From positions 33,265-67,354 of the forward strand of contig NZ_SUEO01000005.1 in the NCBI RefSeq assembly GCF_004962925.1: a DNA stretch of 34,090 nt, read 5' to 3'. The notes beneath the pieces are model-generated. The model had not been told where the DNA came from, searched no databases, and worked only from the letters and a program-made list of their open reading frames with translations. Both the position numbers and the translations under genes were made by a program. This document shows, piece after piece, positions 7,246 to 15,244 of the stretch. Position 1 is the stretch's first letter; every line of letters begins with the position of its first letter. This stretch comes from Mesorhizobium sp. (GTDB lineage Bacteria; Pseudomonadota; Alphaproteobacteria; Rhizobiales; Rhizobiaceae).

Positions 7246-8216
7246 TGCCGACGGGCCAGACATTGCTTTACTTCATTTATGTTCTGGCGGCAGCCTCGGT
7301 TATTCTCGCAGCCGAGACCATGTACGTAACCTATTCCAAACGCCGCTCGCGGGTCAGCACGATCAATCGTCGGCTGAAGCGGCTCGCTGACGAGGTTCCG
7401 GCTGAGCAGACATTGCAAGGATTGTTGCGAGAACGTGGGTTAACCAGCTCGGGCGATTTTCTGTTTAATACCGTCGGGCTGAACAGACTATACACTCAAT
7501 CCGGTATTACCGGAAACCCGTTGTCGTTTGTCGCAATATTTATGCTCGCCGGAATGGTGTTAGCGCTGATTTTTGCGTTCCTGCTGAACTTCTCTACTAT
7601 GGTTTCGGTTGCTATTTTTCTGCTGGTCGGCTTCTTACTGCCATTTCTGGTACTCCGCCGCGCGCGCGGCAAACGAATCCAGAAATTCGCCGCCCAGCTT
7701 CCTAACGCGCTCGACATGATTGTGCGCTCGTTACGTGCCGGTCATCCGACTTCCGTGGCGATAGGCCTTGTCGCCCGAGAAATGCCTGATCCGCTTGGCA
7801 CCGAATTCGGCATTGTTTCCGACGAGATCACCTTTGGCCTAAGCCTTGAAAACGCGGTGCGGAAACTCTCGCAACGCGTCGGTTTCGAGGGTCTTCACCT
7901 ATTGTCGGTGTCGCTGTCAATTCAGGCCAAGACAGGTGGCAATTTGACCGAGATCCTGTCGAACCTCTCATCGGTGCTGCGCGAAAGGCAGAAACTCAGG
8001 TTGAAAATTAGGGCGCTTTCTGCCGAGGGCCGAATGTCCGCATGGATCATTTCCCTGTTTCCGCTGTTGATGCTCGCCATCCTCACTGGCCTCGCCCCGA
8101 GCTACTACGGCGAGGTATTGGACAACCCGCTGCTCTTCCCTGTGTTCCTGATTTTCGGGCTGTGGGCGCTGCTGGGTGACTTCATCATGTATCGCATGGT
8201 CAATTTCGATTTCTGA
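7245..8216 (+). CDS. tadB: TadB, inner-membrane type II secretion F-domain protein
   Basis: This 323-aa protein has an N-terminal membrane helix (about residues 7-27), two helices in the middle (about 95-140), the T2SSF domain (about 165-290, with LPNALDMIVRSLRAGHP and LSVSLSIQAKTGGNLTEIL) and two C-terminal helices. TadB and TadC form the inner-membrane platform on which the CpaF ATPase acts. The ATG overlaps the cpaF stop. Its TGA stop (8214-8216) is in the same reading frame as tadC, with only 12 bp to the proposed tadC start. Middle segments (about 7490-7620) are noticeably more AT-rich than the rest. Confidence 0.94.
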   Translation: MPTGQTLLYFIYVLAAASVILAAETMYVTYSKRRSRVSTINRRLKRLADEVPAEQTLQGLLRERGLTSSGDFLFNTVGLNRLYTQSGITGNPLSFVAIFMLAGMVLALIFAFLLNFSTMVSVAIFLLVGFLLPFLVLRRARGKRIQKFAAQLPNALDMIVRSLRAGHPTSVAIGLVAREMPDPLGTEFGIVSDEITFGLSLENAVRKLSQRVGFEGLHLLSVSLSIQAKTGGNLTEILSNLSSVLRERQKLRLKIRALSAEGRMSAWIISLFPLLMLAILTGLAPSYYGEVLDNPLLFPVFLIFGLWALLGDFIMYRMVNFDF

Positions 8217-8228
8217 CGGAGGCGCGCC

Positions 8229-9185
8229 ATAAACCTGCTTTCGAATACCCAGGATCTTAGCCTTCTGGTCTCCATTGCCGTTTTCCTGGCGGCGGCGGCG
8301 CTATTCCTGTTAGGCGCGCTTGTCCTCAGGCCTGCCCTTCAGACGCGGAAACTGGTTGCGCAGAGCCTGATGGCAAAGGGCCTTCCCAACCGCCGCTCGC
8401 TTTTGGGCCAGGAAGAACTGGCCAGGATTTCAGCACAGCGGCCAGTTGAGGCGTATTTTCGATCGATCGAAAAGGAGCGGGACGAGCCCAGCGCCCTGGA
8501 CGCGAAGCTCTTCCGCGCCGGCTTCTATCAGTCAAGCGCGCCACTGATTTACACTCTGTCCCGCCTCGGCGCGGTCTGCGTCGGCTTTACGGTGACCTAT
8601 GCGCTACTGTCCCAGATTTTGCCGCCCCATTTGCCCAGTCTTGTTGCCTTTGGTGGTTCAGCCTTGCTTGGGCTGGCATGCATTGTCATTCCAAGTATCG
8701 CGCTCGATCGGTTCGAGAATGGGCAAAAACAGGTCTATCGTCGCGGCTTTCCGGATTTCATGGATATGATGATCACCTGCGCCGATGCGGGCATGAGCCT
8801 CGAGGCAGCGGTCGAGCGCGTCAGCAACGAACTGGCGGGCACCCATAAATGGCTCGGTATACAACTCGCGATCATGACTCTGCAGCTGCGCGCCGGCAAG
8901 CCGCTGCGCGACGCGCTGCGCGAACTGTCTGACCGCATCGGGCTTGAAGAGGCACGGGCGCTGGCGGTTCTGTTCCGGCAATCAGAGGAGCTCGGTACAA
9001 GTTTGACAGAGGCCTTGCGTGTCTATAGCGACGAAATGCGGGGACAGAGAATCCTTCGCGCCGAGGAGCGCGCCAACGCGTTGCCGGTCAAAATGATGAT
9101 TCCGTTGGGGATTTGCATTTTCCCGGTGGTGATGATGGTCGTCATGCTGCCAGTGATCCTCCGAATGAGGGGCATTTTCTTCTAG
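8229..9185 (+). CDS. tadC: TadC, second F-domain platform protein, apparent ATA start
   Basis: The tadC reading frame is open immediately after the tadB stop. Its N-terminus encodes NLLSNTQDLSLLVSIAVFLA and a further hydrophobic stretch, the expected first membrane helix. No ATG, GTG or TTG occurs in frame before 8370, which lies beyond that helix. A GGAGG (8218-8222) is followed at a 6-nt spacing by ATA at 8229, so ATA is the best-placed start. A CTG at 8235 is the alternative. From 8229 the protein is 318 aa, the usual TadC size. The T2SSF domain is intact, with GFPDFMDMMITCADAGMSLE and LAVLFRQSEELGTSLTEAL, and the C-terminal helix reads IPLGICIFPVVMMVVMLPVI. Starting at 8370 gives 271 aa without the first helix. 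Confidence 0.85.
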   Translation: MNLLSNTQDLSLLVSIAVFLAAAALFLLGALVLRPALQTRKLVAQSLMAKGLPNRRSLLGQEELARISAQRPVEAYFRSIEKERDEPSALDAKLFRAGFYQSSAPLIYTLSRLGAVCVGFTVTYALLSQILPPHLPSLVAFGGSALLGLACIVIPSIALDRFENGQKQVYRRGFPDFMDMMITCADAGMSLEAAVERVSNELAGTHKWLGIQLAIMTLQLRAGKPLRDALRELSDRIGLEEARALAVLFRQSEELGTSLTEALRVYSDEMRGQRILRAEERANALPVKMMIPLGICIFPVVMMVVMLPVILRMRGIFF

Positions 9186-9240
9186 GCAGGTATATGCTTT
9201 GGTCGAAATACAGAGTCGGAGAACTCTTTTGGGGGACGAA

Positions 9241-9786
9241 ATGACAGGGCCAATGCGCCTCGCAGCCGTAGCCGGTTTGCTGCTTATCGTGCTTTCCGGC
9301 TGTCAGACGGCTGATACCAGCGGCGTCGTCCGTACCAACGAGCCCTCGAAAGGTGATGTGACAGCCTTTGGCGATGCCTTCGACGGGCTGAAGACGGTCA
9401 GCGACGTCGAGTACTATGCCTCGGACCAGGCCGTCGCCGAAGCCAAGAACCAGTTCCGCGCGGAAAACTACGGCAATGCCGGCGCCCTGTTCTACAAGGC
9501 GACGCAACTGGCGCCCAATGATGGTGGTGCCTGGATGGGTCTGGCCGCCAGCAGCGATCGCATCCGCCGCTTCGACCTCTCCGACCACGCCTATCGCCAA
9601 GCCTTCCGGCTGGTCGGCGGGACGCCCGAATATTACAACAATGTCGGCTATTCCTACCTGCTGCGCGGCAAGCTGCAGGACGCGCGCAGCAATTTCCTCA
9701 AGGCTTATGAACTGGCGCCCAACGATCCGACCGTGGCCAACAATCTGCAGCTCCTGTCGTCCAGCGTGAAGAATCTCGAGCGGTAA
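9241..9786 (+). CDS. tadD: TadD-like TPR lipoprotein
   Basis: This 181-aa lipoprotein has lipobox LSGC with Cys21, followed by an acidic linker and tetratricopeptide-like helices (about residues 65-175). These include AKNQFRAENYGNAGALFYKA, a second unit around the tyrosine-rich YYNNVGYSYLLRGKL and LKAYELAPNDPTVANNL. TadD proteins resemble PilF/PilW pilotins and are needed for secretin localisation or assembly. The frame is open back to a TTG at 9199, but the ATG at 9241 has GGGGGACGAA directly upstream and gives a proper signal peptide. It sits between tadC and the prepilin peptidase. Confidence 0.9.
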   Translation: MTGPMRLAAVAGLLLIVLSGCQTADTSGVVRTNEPSKGDVTAFGDAFDGLKTVSDVEYYASDQAVAEAKNQFRAENYGNAGALFYKATQLAPNDGGAWMGLAASSDRIRRFDLSDHAYRQAFRLVGGTPEYYNNVGYSYLLRGKLQDARSNFLKAYELAPNDPTVANNLQLLSSSVKNLER

Positions 9787-9795
9787 GGCTATAGG

Positions 9796-10320
9796 ATGTT
9801 GCTCGTCGCATCGCTGCTGCTGAAGGGACTAGCCATCCCTTTGCTGGCAAGGATCGCCTGGCTCGACTTCACCACCCAGAAGATATCCAACCAGAATGTG
9901 CTGCTGCTGCTTTGCCTGGGTCTGGGCTCGCTGCAACTCCTATCGGTGCAATCCGGTTCGTGGTGGGACATGGGCCTGAGCGCAGTTGCGAGTCTTCTGC
10001 TGTTTGTTGCGCTCTTTCCGTTCTGGGCCTTGCGCAAGGTCGGGGGCGGCGATGTCAAGCTGATGGCGGTGGTGCCGTTGCTGATCGGCGGCAGCGGCCT
10101 TCTAGTGTTCTCCGTACTGCTGCTGGTTTTCGCCCTCGCCACGGCGTTGATCGTGAAAAACCCGTTCATGCTGCCCGCGGGCGCTTTCCGCCTCTACGTT
10201 CAGCATTTGGACCGCAAAGGCGTTGTGCCGTTTGGGGTGCCGATCTCGCTCGCAGCGATCTGCACGATAGTGTTTCAGGTCTATAGCAATTTGACGGTTC
10301 TAAGTGGCTTCTCAGCCTGA
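9796..10320 (+). CDS. cpaA: CpaA/TadV-type prepilin peptidase
   Basis: This 174-aa polytopic membrane protein of the A24 aspartyl prepilin peptidase family has two catalytic aspartates: D24 in DFTTQKISN and D86 in the GGGDVKL motif. It lacks the N-terminal methyltransferase domain of PilD, as expected for the short CpaA/TadV/FppA type. It would cleave the two Flp prepilins and the TadE-like protein after the leader glycine. It is 9 bp downstream of tadD and is the last pilus gene of the plus-strand arm. Around 10 kb in, cpaE/tadZ has not appeared in either arm. Confidence 0.93.
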   Translation: MLLVASLLLKGLAIPLLARIAWLDFTTQKISNQNVLLLLCLGLGSLQLLSVQSGSWWDMGLSAVASLLLFVALFPFWALRKVGGGDVKLMAVVPLLIGGSGLLVFSVLLLVFALATALIVKNPFMLPAGAFRLYVQHLDRKGVVPFGVPISLAAICTIVFQVYSNLTVLSGFSA

Positions 10321-10425
10321 CACTCGTGGTGCGCAAATCACCTTCTCAGTTAACCTTTTGGAAACCATTGACTTGCGCCCAAATCGGCGAAGTGCTTGGT
10401 TTGGGTCTTTCCGGCGGGGCGCCGT

Positions 10426-11223
10426 ATGGACATTCTCAATCTCAAAGCGCTTTTGATTGCGGTTCTGATCTTCGTACCGATCGAGCGCCTGTTCGGCCTA
10501 CGACCTAGCCAAAAGATTTTCAGGAAAGCCTTCTTCAACGATCTCATCTACGCTCTGTTCAATGGCGTTCCTATCGGCCTTGGCCTGATTGCGGCTGTTA
10601 CACTGGCAACGAGCACGGTGGGGCGGCTGGTGCCGGACTATGTCGGCAGTGCCGTGTCATCACAGCCGGTTTGGCTTCAGGTTATAGAAATCATAGTCAT
10701 CGCGGATATTGGCTTTTACTCGGCGCATCGTATGTTCCACGCCGTCCCGTTTTTATGGCGCTTCCATGCTATTCATCACAGCATTGAAGAACTTGACTGG
10801 CTGGCGGCGCACAGGGTTCATCCTGTTGATCAGGCTCTGACGAAGAGCGCGTCACTCGTGCCAGTATATCTGCTGGGTTTCAGCAGCCCGGCGATCGCCC
10901 TGTTCGCATTGATTTTTCACGTCCACGGCTTGCTGCTGCACGCCAATGTCAAACTAAACATCGGACCGCTTCGATGGCTGATCGCCTCGCCTCAGTTCCA
11001 TCATTGGCATCACGCTCATGAGCGCGCTGCGTACGACAAGAATTTCGCTGGCCAACTTTCATTCATCGACGCGCTGTTTGGAACGATGCACTTGCCTGGC
11101 AAAGCGGTGCCGGAGCGCTATGGCGTCGATGATCCCATTCCACCAACTTACGTCGAGCAACTCGCCTATCCGTTTATTCCGAAGGGCAAAATTCATGAAG
11201 CTCCCACCAGCAGCGACGCGTGA
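10426..11223 (+). CDS. Sterol desaturase/fatty acid hydroxylase superfamily membrane protein
   Basis: The protein is about 265 aa from the ATG at 10426, a better start than the TTG at 10396 because it begins directly before the first hydrophobic segment; the ribosome binding site is weak. It shows the histidine clusters of non-haem di-iron membrane oxygenases: HRMFH (101-105), HAIHH (114-118), HRVHPVD (129-135) and FHHWHH (191-196). Several hydrophobic segments surround these. The family hydroxylates or desaturates lipids such as sterols, fatty acids, carotenoids and ether lipids; the substrate here cannot be told. The next gene overlaps its end by 29 bp, suggesting a two-gene lipid-modifying unit unrelated to the pilus locus. 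Confidence 0.88.
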   Translation: MDILNLKALLIAVLIFVPIERLFGLRPSQKIFRKAFFNDLIYALFNGVPIGLGLIAAVTLATSTVGRLVPDYVGSAVSSQPVWLQVIEIIVIADIGFYSAHRMFHAVPFLWRFHAIHHSIEELDWLAAHRVHPVDQALTKSASLVPVYLLGFSSPAIALFALIFHVHGLLLHANVKLNIGPLRWLIASPQFHHWHHAHERAAYDKNFAGQLSFIDALFGTMHLPGKAVPERYGVDDPIPPTYVEQLAYPFIPKGKIHEAPTSSDA

Positions 11224-11884
11224 TTTCATCGGGCGCGCAACGATGACACTTTACTTCACGTTCTGCGCGACTTTGAAGGCCGGAGCATTGGTTACAGCTC
11301 TTCGCGGCGCAGAATGGCCAATAGCGCGAATTATCGGCGTCGTTGCAGACGTTGCCGCTCTCGGCTTCCTCGTCCTCATTGTTGCTACGACAGTAGCGCG
11401 TCTTCCGCCGCTGAAGACAGCGCAGGGACTGGAACCCCGAATCTCGGCGCTGATCGGATGCTTTGCCACCGTAACTTTGATTGCTGTCCCTCGAGTCGAG
11501 ATACTTCCGCAGATTGAGCTCACTGCCAACCTGATTACCATCATCGGCTTCGCGCTTTGCGTTTGGTGCCTATGGTGGCTCGGCAGATCGTTCAGCATCG
11601 CTGCCCAGGCCAGACGGCTCGTCACCGCAGGCCCCTATCAAATCGTGCGGCACCCGCTCTACGCCTGCGAAGCGATCGTCCTACTCGGCATTCTTCTCGG
11701 TAATCCGACAGGGGCGACGGTCGCAATCTGCGCGATCGCCATTGCTTTCCAATACCGGCGGATAGTCAACGAGGAGAGGGTCTTGCGAGCGACATTTCCC
11801 GAGTATCAGGAATACGCCCAGCGCGTTCCGATGCTCTTGCCCCGTTTCGCTGGCGCATCTTTGCCGGCGCCTGACCCGCGATAG
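11195..11884 (+). CDS. Isoprenylcysteine carboxyl methyltransferase-like (ICMT/PEMT) membrane protein
   Basis: This 229-aa polytopic protein carries the C-terminal ICMT/PEMT signature: GPYQIVRHPLYACE (the RHPxY motif) and later EERVLRATFPEYQEYAQRV with the paired acidic residues that follow in this family. About five hydrophobic segments precede or flank it. Bacterial members are SAM-dependent methyltransferases of lipids or small amphipathic molecules, mostly uncharacterised. The ATG at 11195 has AAGGG about 10 nt upstream and overlaps the end of the desaturase-like gene. An alternative start is 11243, just before the first hydrophobic segment. The pairing with a di-iron hydroxylase suggests a joint lipid modification; this is inference. 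Confidence 0.82.
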   Translation: MKLPPAATRDFIGRATMTLYFTFCATLKAGALVTALRGAEWPIARIIGVVADVAALGFLVLIVATTVARLPPLKTAQGLEPRISALIGCFATVTLIAVPRVEILPQIELTANLITIIGFALCVWCLWWLGRSFSIAAQARRLVTAGPYQIVRHPLYACEAIVLLGILLGNPTGATVAICAIAIAFQYRRIVNEERVLRATFPEYQEYAQRVPMLLPRFAGASLPAPDPR

Positions 11885-12282
11885 CTTATGCCGCATCTCA
11901 AACAGGCTGGCGCAACGGTTGGCGTCGCTTCGATCTTTGCCGTGAGAATGATTGGTGCTTATGGGCGCGGAAAGGCTGACAGCGCCGCGAGATCAGCGGT
12001 GAGATCGAAAGCGGGCCGCTGAGTCGGCCACGGGCGTTGCCCTACCTGCGAAACCAGCGGGCGCCTGAACCTGTTCCGGTGGCCGACATAAGAAGACCAC
12101 GACGGACCGGGACCTTAAGGGCCATGTTTGGGGCCGGAACAAGAGCTGTTCAGAATCTTGCGCTAAGGCCGAACGGAAAGTGAACGCCCGGATGTTCGCT
12201 GTGGATACGCCATTTGCCTCCTGTACCGCTAGGCTGCTTTGGACCGAGGCTTGGCCACTACCGTTCTAGCGTGGAGTGGAAA
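11885..12282. other. Gene-free stretch containing a Tn3-type end
   Basis: These roughly 400 bp contain no convincing gene. Bases 11885-12129 show nothing recognisable. Bases 12130-12167 look like a Tn3-family terminal inverted repeat, and the remainder is the short leader before the transposase fragment. This appears to be the left boundary of mobile-element debris. Confidence 0.5.
12130..12167 (+). repeat. Candidate 38-bp Tn3-family terminal inverted repeat
   Basis: The segment starts with GGGG and ends 38 bp later with TTGCGCTAAG, close to the conserved inner end (ACGCTAAG type) of Tn3-family inverted repeats. Thirty-eight bp is the canonical length of those repeats. It points inward towards the transposase fragment that begins 115 bp to the right. 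No matching opposite end was found in the window, consistent with a truncated element. Confidence 0.5.
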
Positions 12283-12790
12283 GTGGCCAGACGTGCGCTT
12301 CTCAAAGAACACGAACCAAAGACGCTACTCGACATTCCGATCGACGAAGACAGTCTGATCCGCCACTATTCTCTTGCGCCGGCCGATTTGCTGGAAATCC
12401 AGCTACGGCGGCGCGAACATAATCAGCTCGGCTTTGCGATCCAACTCTGCTTGATGCGTTATCCCGGCCGGCCACTGTTGGCTAACGAGGTTCCGCCGAA
12501 AGCTATGCTTGACTATGTTGCTGGGCAAATAGGTGCAAGCTCGACCGCATTCAGGTTGTATGCCCGTCGTGAGGAGACCCGCAGCAATCACATTGCTCAT
12601 CTCCTAGGTTATCTACGGAAGCGAAACGCAACTGCCGAAGATCGGCGTGCCGCATTGCTGACGGCAATCGAGATGGCCTCAACAACAGATGCCGGTGCTT
12701 CGATAGCTGGCGCCATTGTGGCGGAGTTCCGCAATCGAAATTCGCTGCTCCCGGCATCCAACATTATCGAGCGGATGGGGATCGCGGCTC
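12283..12790 (+). pseudogene. Tn3-family transposase, N-terminal fragment
   Basis: From a GTG at 12283 (GGAG just upstream) the product begins VARRALLKEHE and continues with DEDSLIRHYSLAPADLLEI, RRREHNQLGFAIQLCLMRYPGR and FRLYARREETRSNHIAHLLGYL. This is the characteristic N-terminal (DUF4158) domain of Tn3-family TnpA proteins. Similarity stops around NIIERMGIAARRR near 12790, leaving about 170 of roughly 990 residues. The catalytic DDE domain is absent. From there the sequence continues in another frame as a copD-like gene. The open frame formally runs on to 13767, but that part is a shadow of copD. The fragment cannot encode an active transposase. Confidence 0.85.
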
Positions 12791-13657
12791 GCCGTCGCCG
12801 CGTTGCTTCTGGTTGGCGTGACGGTCGCCAGTGCAGGTCACGCCTCGACCGCATCACCGCGATACCTCACCATTCCGGCCGTGTTTCTCCATGCGGTGAC
12901 GGTGGTGCTGTGGATTGGCGCCTTGGTTCCGCTTGGAGCCGTGCTCATCCGGGGTGGCGCGGCGCTGCCGATCGTCCTGCGGCGGTTTTCCCGTTTCATT
13001 CCCGCGATCGTGATAGTGCTGGCACTGTCCGGCACGGCACTTGCCGTCATTCAGGTGCAGACGATCCCGGCGCTCTGGAACATCGACTATGGCCGGGTGC
13101 TTCTGGCCAAGCTCGCATTGGTCGCAGCGCTGCTGCTGCTCGCCGCGCTCAATCGCTTCTACCTGACCATCGCCATACTCGCCGGCAGCGCAAGTGCGAC
13201 GCTGCGCCTGACGCGGAGCGTCGGTGCGGAGATTGGTCTTGCGACAGCCGTCATCGCGGTGCTCGGCCTGTGGCGTTTCACGCCACCGCCGCGCGCGATC
13301 GCGGCAAACCCGGCTTTGTTCGAAGTCCAGGAAGTCAGCTCTGCGAAGGAGGGCGTCGGCGCCATCCTGTCGATCCGTCCGCCGATCGTTGGTCCGGTGA
13401 GGGTCGAGGTTGGCGATCTGCTTCTGGATGGAAAACCGTTCGAGCCGGTCGGCGTCAGTATCGATCTCGACAAGCCGTCCTACGGCATCGGCCCGTTCAC
13501 GCGCGAAGCAAGCCCGGCAAGCGACGGAACCTACAGTGCCGATGGTTTCGTCCTGCCGCTGGACGGGTTTTGGATCGTTCGCGTCACCATCCTGGTGACG
13601 GATTTTCGTTCCGTGACACTCACCGATGTCTTCGACGTCCAGAAAGCACAGCAATGA
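12791..13657 (+). pseudogene. CopD/YcnJ-like copper resistance protein, 5' truncated
   Basis: Starting at the transposon junction, the frame encodes VGVTVASAGHASTASPRYLT followed by a run of membrane helices with FLHAVTVVLWIGALVPLG, FIPAIVIVLALSGTALAVIQ and YGRVLLAKLALVAALLLLAA, the CopD-type domain of inner-membrane copper import/resistance proteins. After the last helix comes a soluble C-terminal domain (about 100 residues, EVQEVSS to DVFDVQKAQQ) resembling the YtkA-like domain fused to such proteins. The N-terminal CopC-like part and first helices are missing. An ATG at 12716 would formally extend the frame, but that prefix is out-of-frame transposon DNA. The remnant could be translated, but is probably non-functional. 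Confidence 0.75.
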
Positions 13658-13767
13658 ACCGGCCGGCCGAATTCGAGGCTCCGCACGACATGCCCGGTAT
13701 CGGCCGGAAAGGAGAATTCGACTCTCCGATCGGGAGAAAGTTCAGTACGTTATGCCTAGTCTACTAA
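13654..13767 (+). pseudogene. Possible 37-aa stump of the gene after copD
   Basis: An ATG overlaps the copD-like stop (ATGA), a normal operon junction, and opens a frame of 37 codons starting MNRPAEFEAPHDMPGIGRKG. It ends inside the palindrome at 13760-13776. It is not recognisable as a family and is probably the 5' remnant of a gene whose rest was lost when the sulfonate operon came to lie beside it. A short genuine ORF is possible but less likely. Confidence 0.3.
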
Positions 13768-13776
13768 ATTAGTAGA
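13760..13776. promoter_or_regulatory. Palindromic element upstream of the monooxygenase operon
   Basis: TCTACTAAATTAGTAGA is an inverted repeat around a single central base, lying 76 bp before the monooxygenase ATG. A related element, TCTACTAATAATATAGA, precedes the convergent ssuA operon at 27262-27278 (12 of 17 identical, same TCTA...TAGA ends). Shared placement before two sulfur operons suggests the operator of a common regulator, whose identity is not visible here. Confidence 0.55.
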
Positions 13777-13851
13777 AATTAGCCTGATGGGAGTCGGCCA
13801 GAGACGAAAGGTCTTTCGGTCGCGCCTGTGGTCACAGCCAGGGAGTCCATC

Positions 13852-15189
13852 ATGCCTCAAAAACGTCAGCTGAAACTCGGCTTCATGCTCCACGGCGTCG
13901 GCATGGGGTGGGGTGACTGGCGCCATCCCGACGCCGACCCGACAGCCAGCACGAATTTCGCCTACTACAGGAAGCAGGCTCAACTCGCCGAGGCCGCGAA
14001 GTTCGATTTTCTGTTCGTTGCCGACAGCGTCTTCATCACCGAAAAATCCAGCCCGCATTATCTCAACCGCTTCGAGCCGCTGACCATCTTGTCCGCGCTG
14101 GCCGGCGCCACCTCCCATATCGGTCTCGTCGCCACGCTGACCGCCAGCTACAGCGAGCCCTTCAATGTCGCGCGCCAGTTCGCTTCTCTCGACCATATCA
14201 GCGGCGGCCGTGCCGGCTGGAACGTAGTGACGTCGTGGCTCGAGGGGAGCGCCGCCAATTTCAGCAAGGCTTCGCATCTTGCGCATGATACGCGCTACCG
14301 GCTCGCCGCCGAACATCTCGACGTCGTGCAGGGCCTGTGGGATTCCTGGGAGGACGACGCTCTCGTCCACGACAAGACGAGCGGCGTGTTCTTCGATCCG
14401 GCGAAACTCCACGCGCTCAATCACAAGGGCGAGTTTTTCCAAGTCAAAGGCCCGCTCAACATCGCGCGGTCCGCACAGGGCCAGCCGATCATTTTCCAGG
14501 CCGGCGCCTCCGAGGATGGCAAGAATTTCGCCTCGAGCCGCGCGGACGCGATCTTCGTCCATCACGAGAACCTGGAGGAGGGCAAGGCCTATTATCGCGA
14601 CACCAAGAAGCGGGCGGCCGGCTTCGGGCGCGATCCGGACAAGCTCCTCATCCTGCCAGGAATTTGCCCTGTGATCGGATCGACTGAGGAAGAGGCTGAG
14701 CGCAAATACCAGGATTTTGCCGGTCTGACCTCAATCGAGAACGCGCTGTCGATGCTCGGCCGTCCGTTCAACGACTACGATTTCCTGCAGCACGACCTCG
14801 ACGCGCCGTTCCCGGATGTGTCGGCCCATGGCGCAAACAGCAACCAGAGCACCTCGCGCAAGATTTTGGAGACTGCTGAGCGGGAAAACCTGACGCTTCG
14901 CCAAGTGGCGCTGCGTTTCGCGACGCCGCGTACGGAATTTGTCGGCACGCCGGAGCAGGTCGCTGACGCATTCGAGCGCTGGCTGGAGGAGCGCGGCTCC
15001 GACGGCTTCGTCTTCAATGTGTCGTTGCCGAGGGAACTCGAAGTCTTCGTCGAGGCCGTCGTCCCGACTTTGCAGAAGCGCGGCATCTACCGAACTGAAT
15101 ACGAAAGCGAGACGTTCCGCGGCAATCTCGGCATTCCGGTGCCGCCCAATCGCCATGCCGGGCGCCACGAAGCCGTCGCCGCCGAGTAA
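13852..15189 (+). CDS. NtaA/SnaA/DszA-family FMNH2-dependent monooxygenase
   Basis: This 445-aa luciferase-like flavin monooxygenase belongs to the NtaA/SnaA/DszA (nitrilotriacetate, pristinamycin, dibenzothiophene-sulfone) branch. Landmarks include [20 protein letters not shown] at the N-terminus, [59 protein letters not shown] and a C-terminal [17 protein letters not shown]. These enzymes use FMNH2 from a separate reductase and O2 to cleave C-S or C-N bonds. The ATG at 13852 has GGGAG 7 nt upstream; an in-frame start at 13828 lacks one. It leads an operon with a sulfonate-type importer, so an organosulfur substrate is likely. The exact substrate is not deducible. Confidence 0.9.
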   Translation: MPQKRQLKLGFMLHGVGMGWGDWRHPDADPTASTNFAYYRKQAQLAEAAKFDFLFVADSVFITEKSSPHYLNRFEPLTILSALAGATSHIGLVATLTASYSEPFNVARQFASLDHISGGRAGWNVVTSWLEGSAANFSKASHLAHDTRYRLAAEHLDVVQGLWDSWEDDALVHDKTSGVFFDPAKLHALNHKGEFFQVKGPLNIARSAQGQPIIFQAGASEDGKNFASSRADAIFVHHENLEEGKAYYRDTKKRAAGFGRDPDKLLILPGICPVIGSTEEEAERKYQDFAGLTSIENALSMLGRPFNDYDFLQHDLDAPFPDVSAHGANSNQSTSRKILETAERENLTLRQVALRFATPRTEFVGTPEQVADAFERWLEERGSDGFVFNVSLPRELEVFVEAVVPTLQKRGIYRTEYESETFRGNLGIPVPPNRHAGRHEAVAAE

Positions 15190-15244
15190 CCTTTCCCGCG
15201 CTTTTCAACCGAAGCCCCTCTCACAAGCTGAAAGTGAACCTCCT

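Noticed and set aside
12791..13767. Continuation of the transposase frame into a 517-codon open reading frame
   Set aside because: Beyond about 12790 this frame is the arginine-rich shadow of the copD-like gene; only the first part is transposase.
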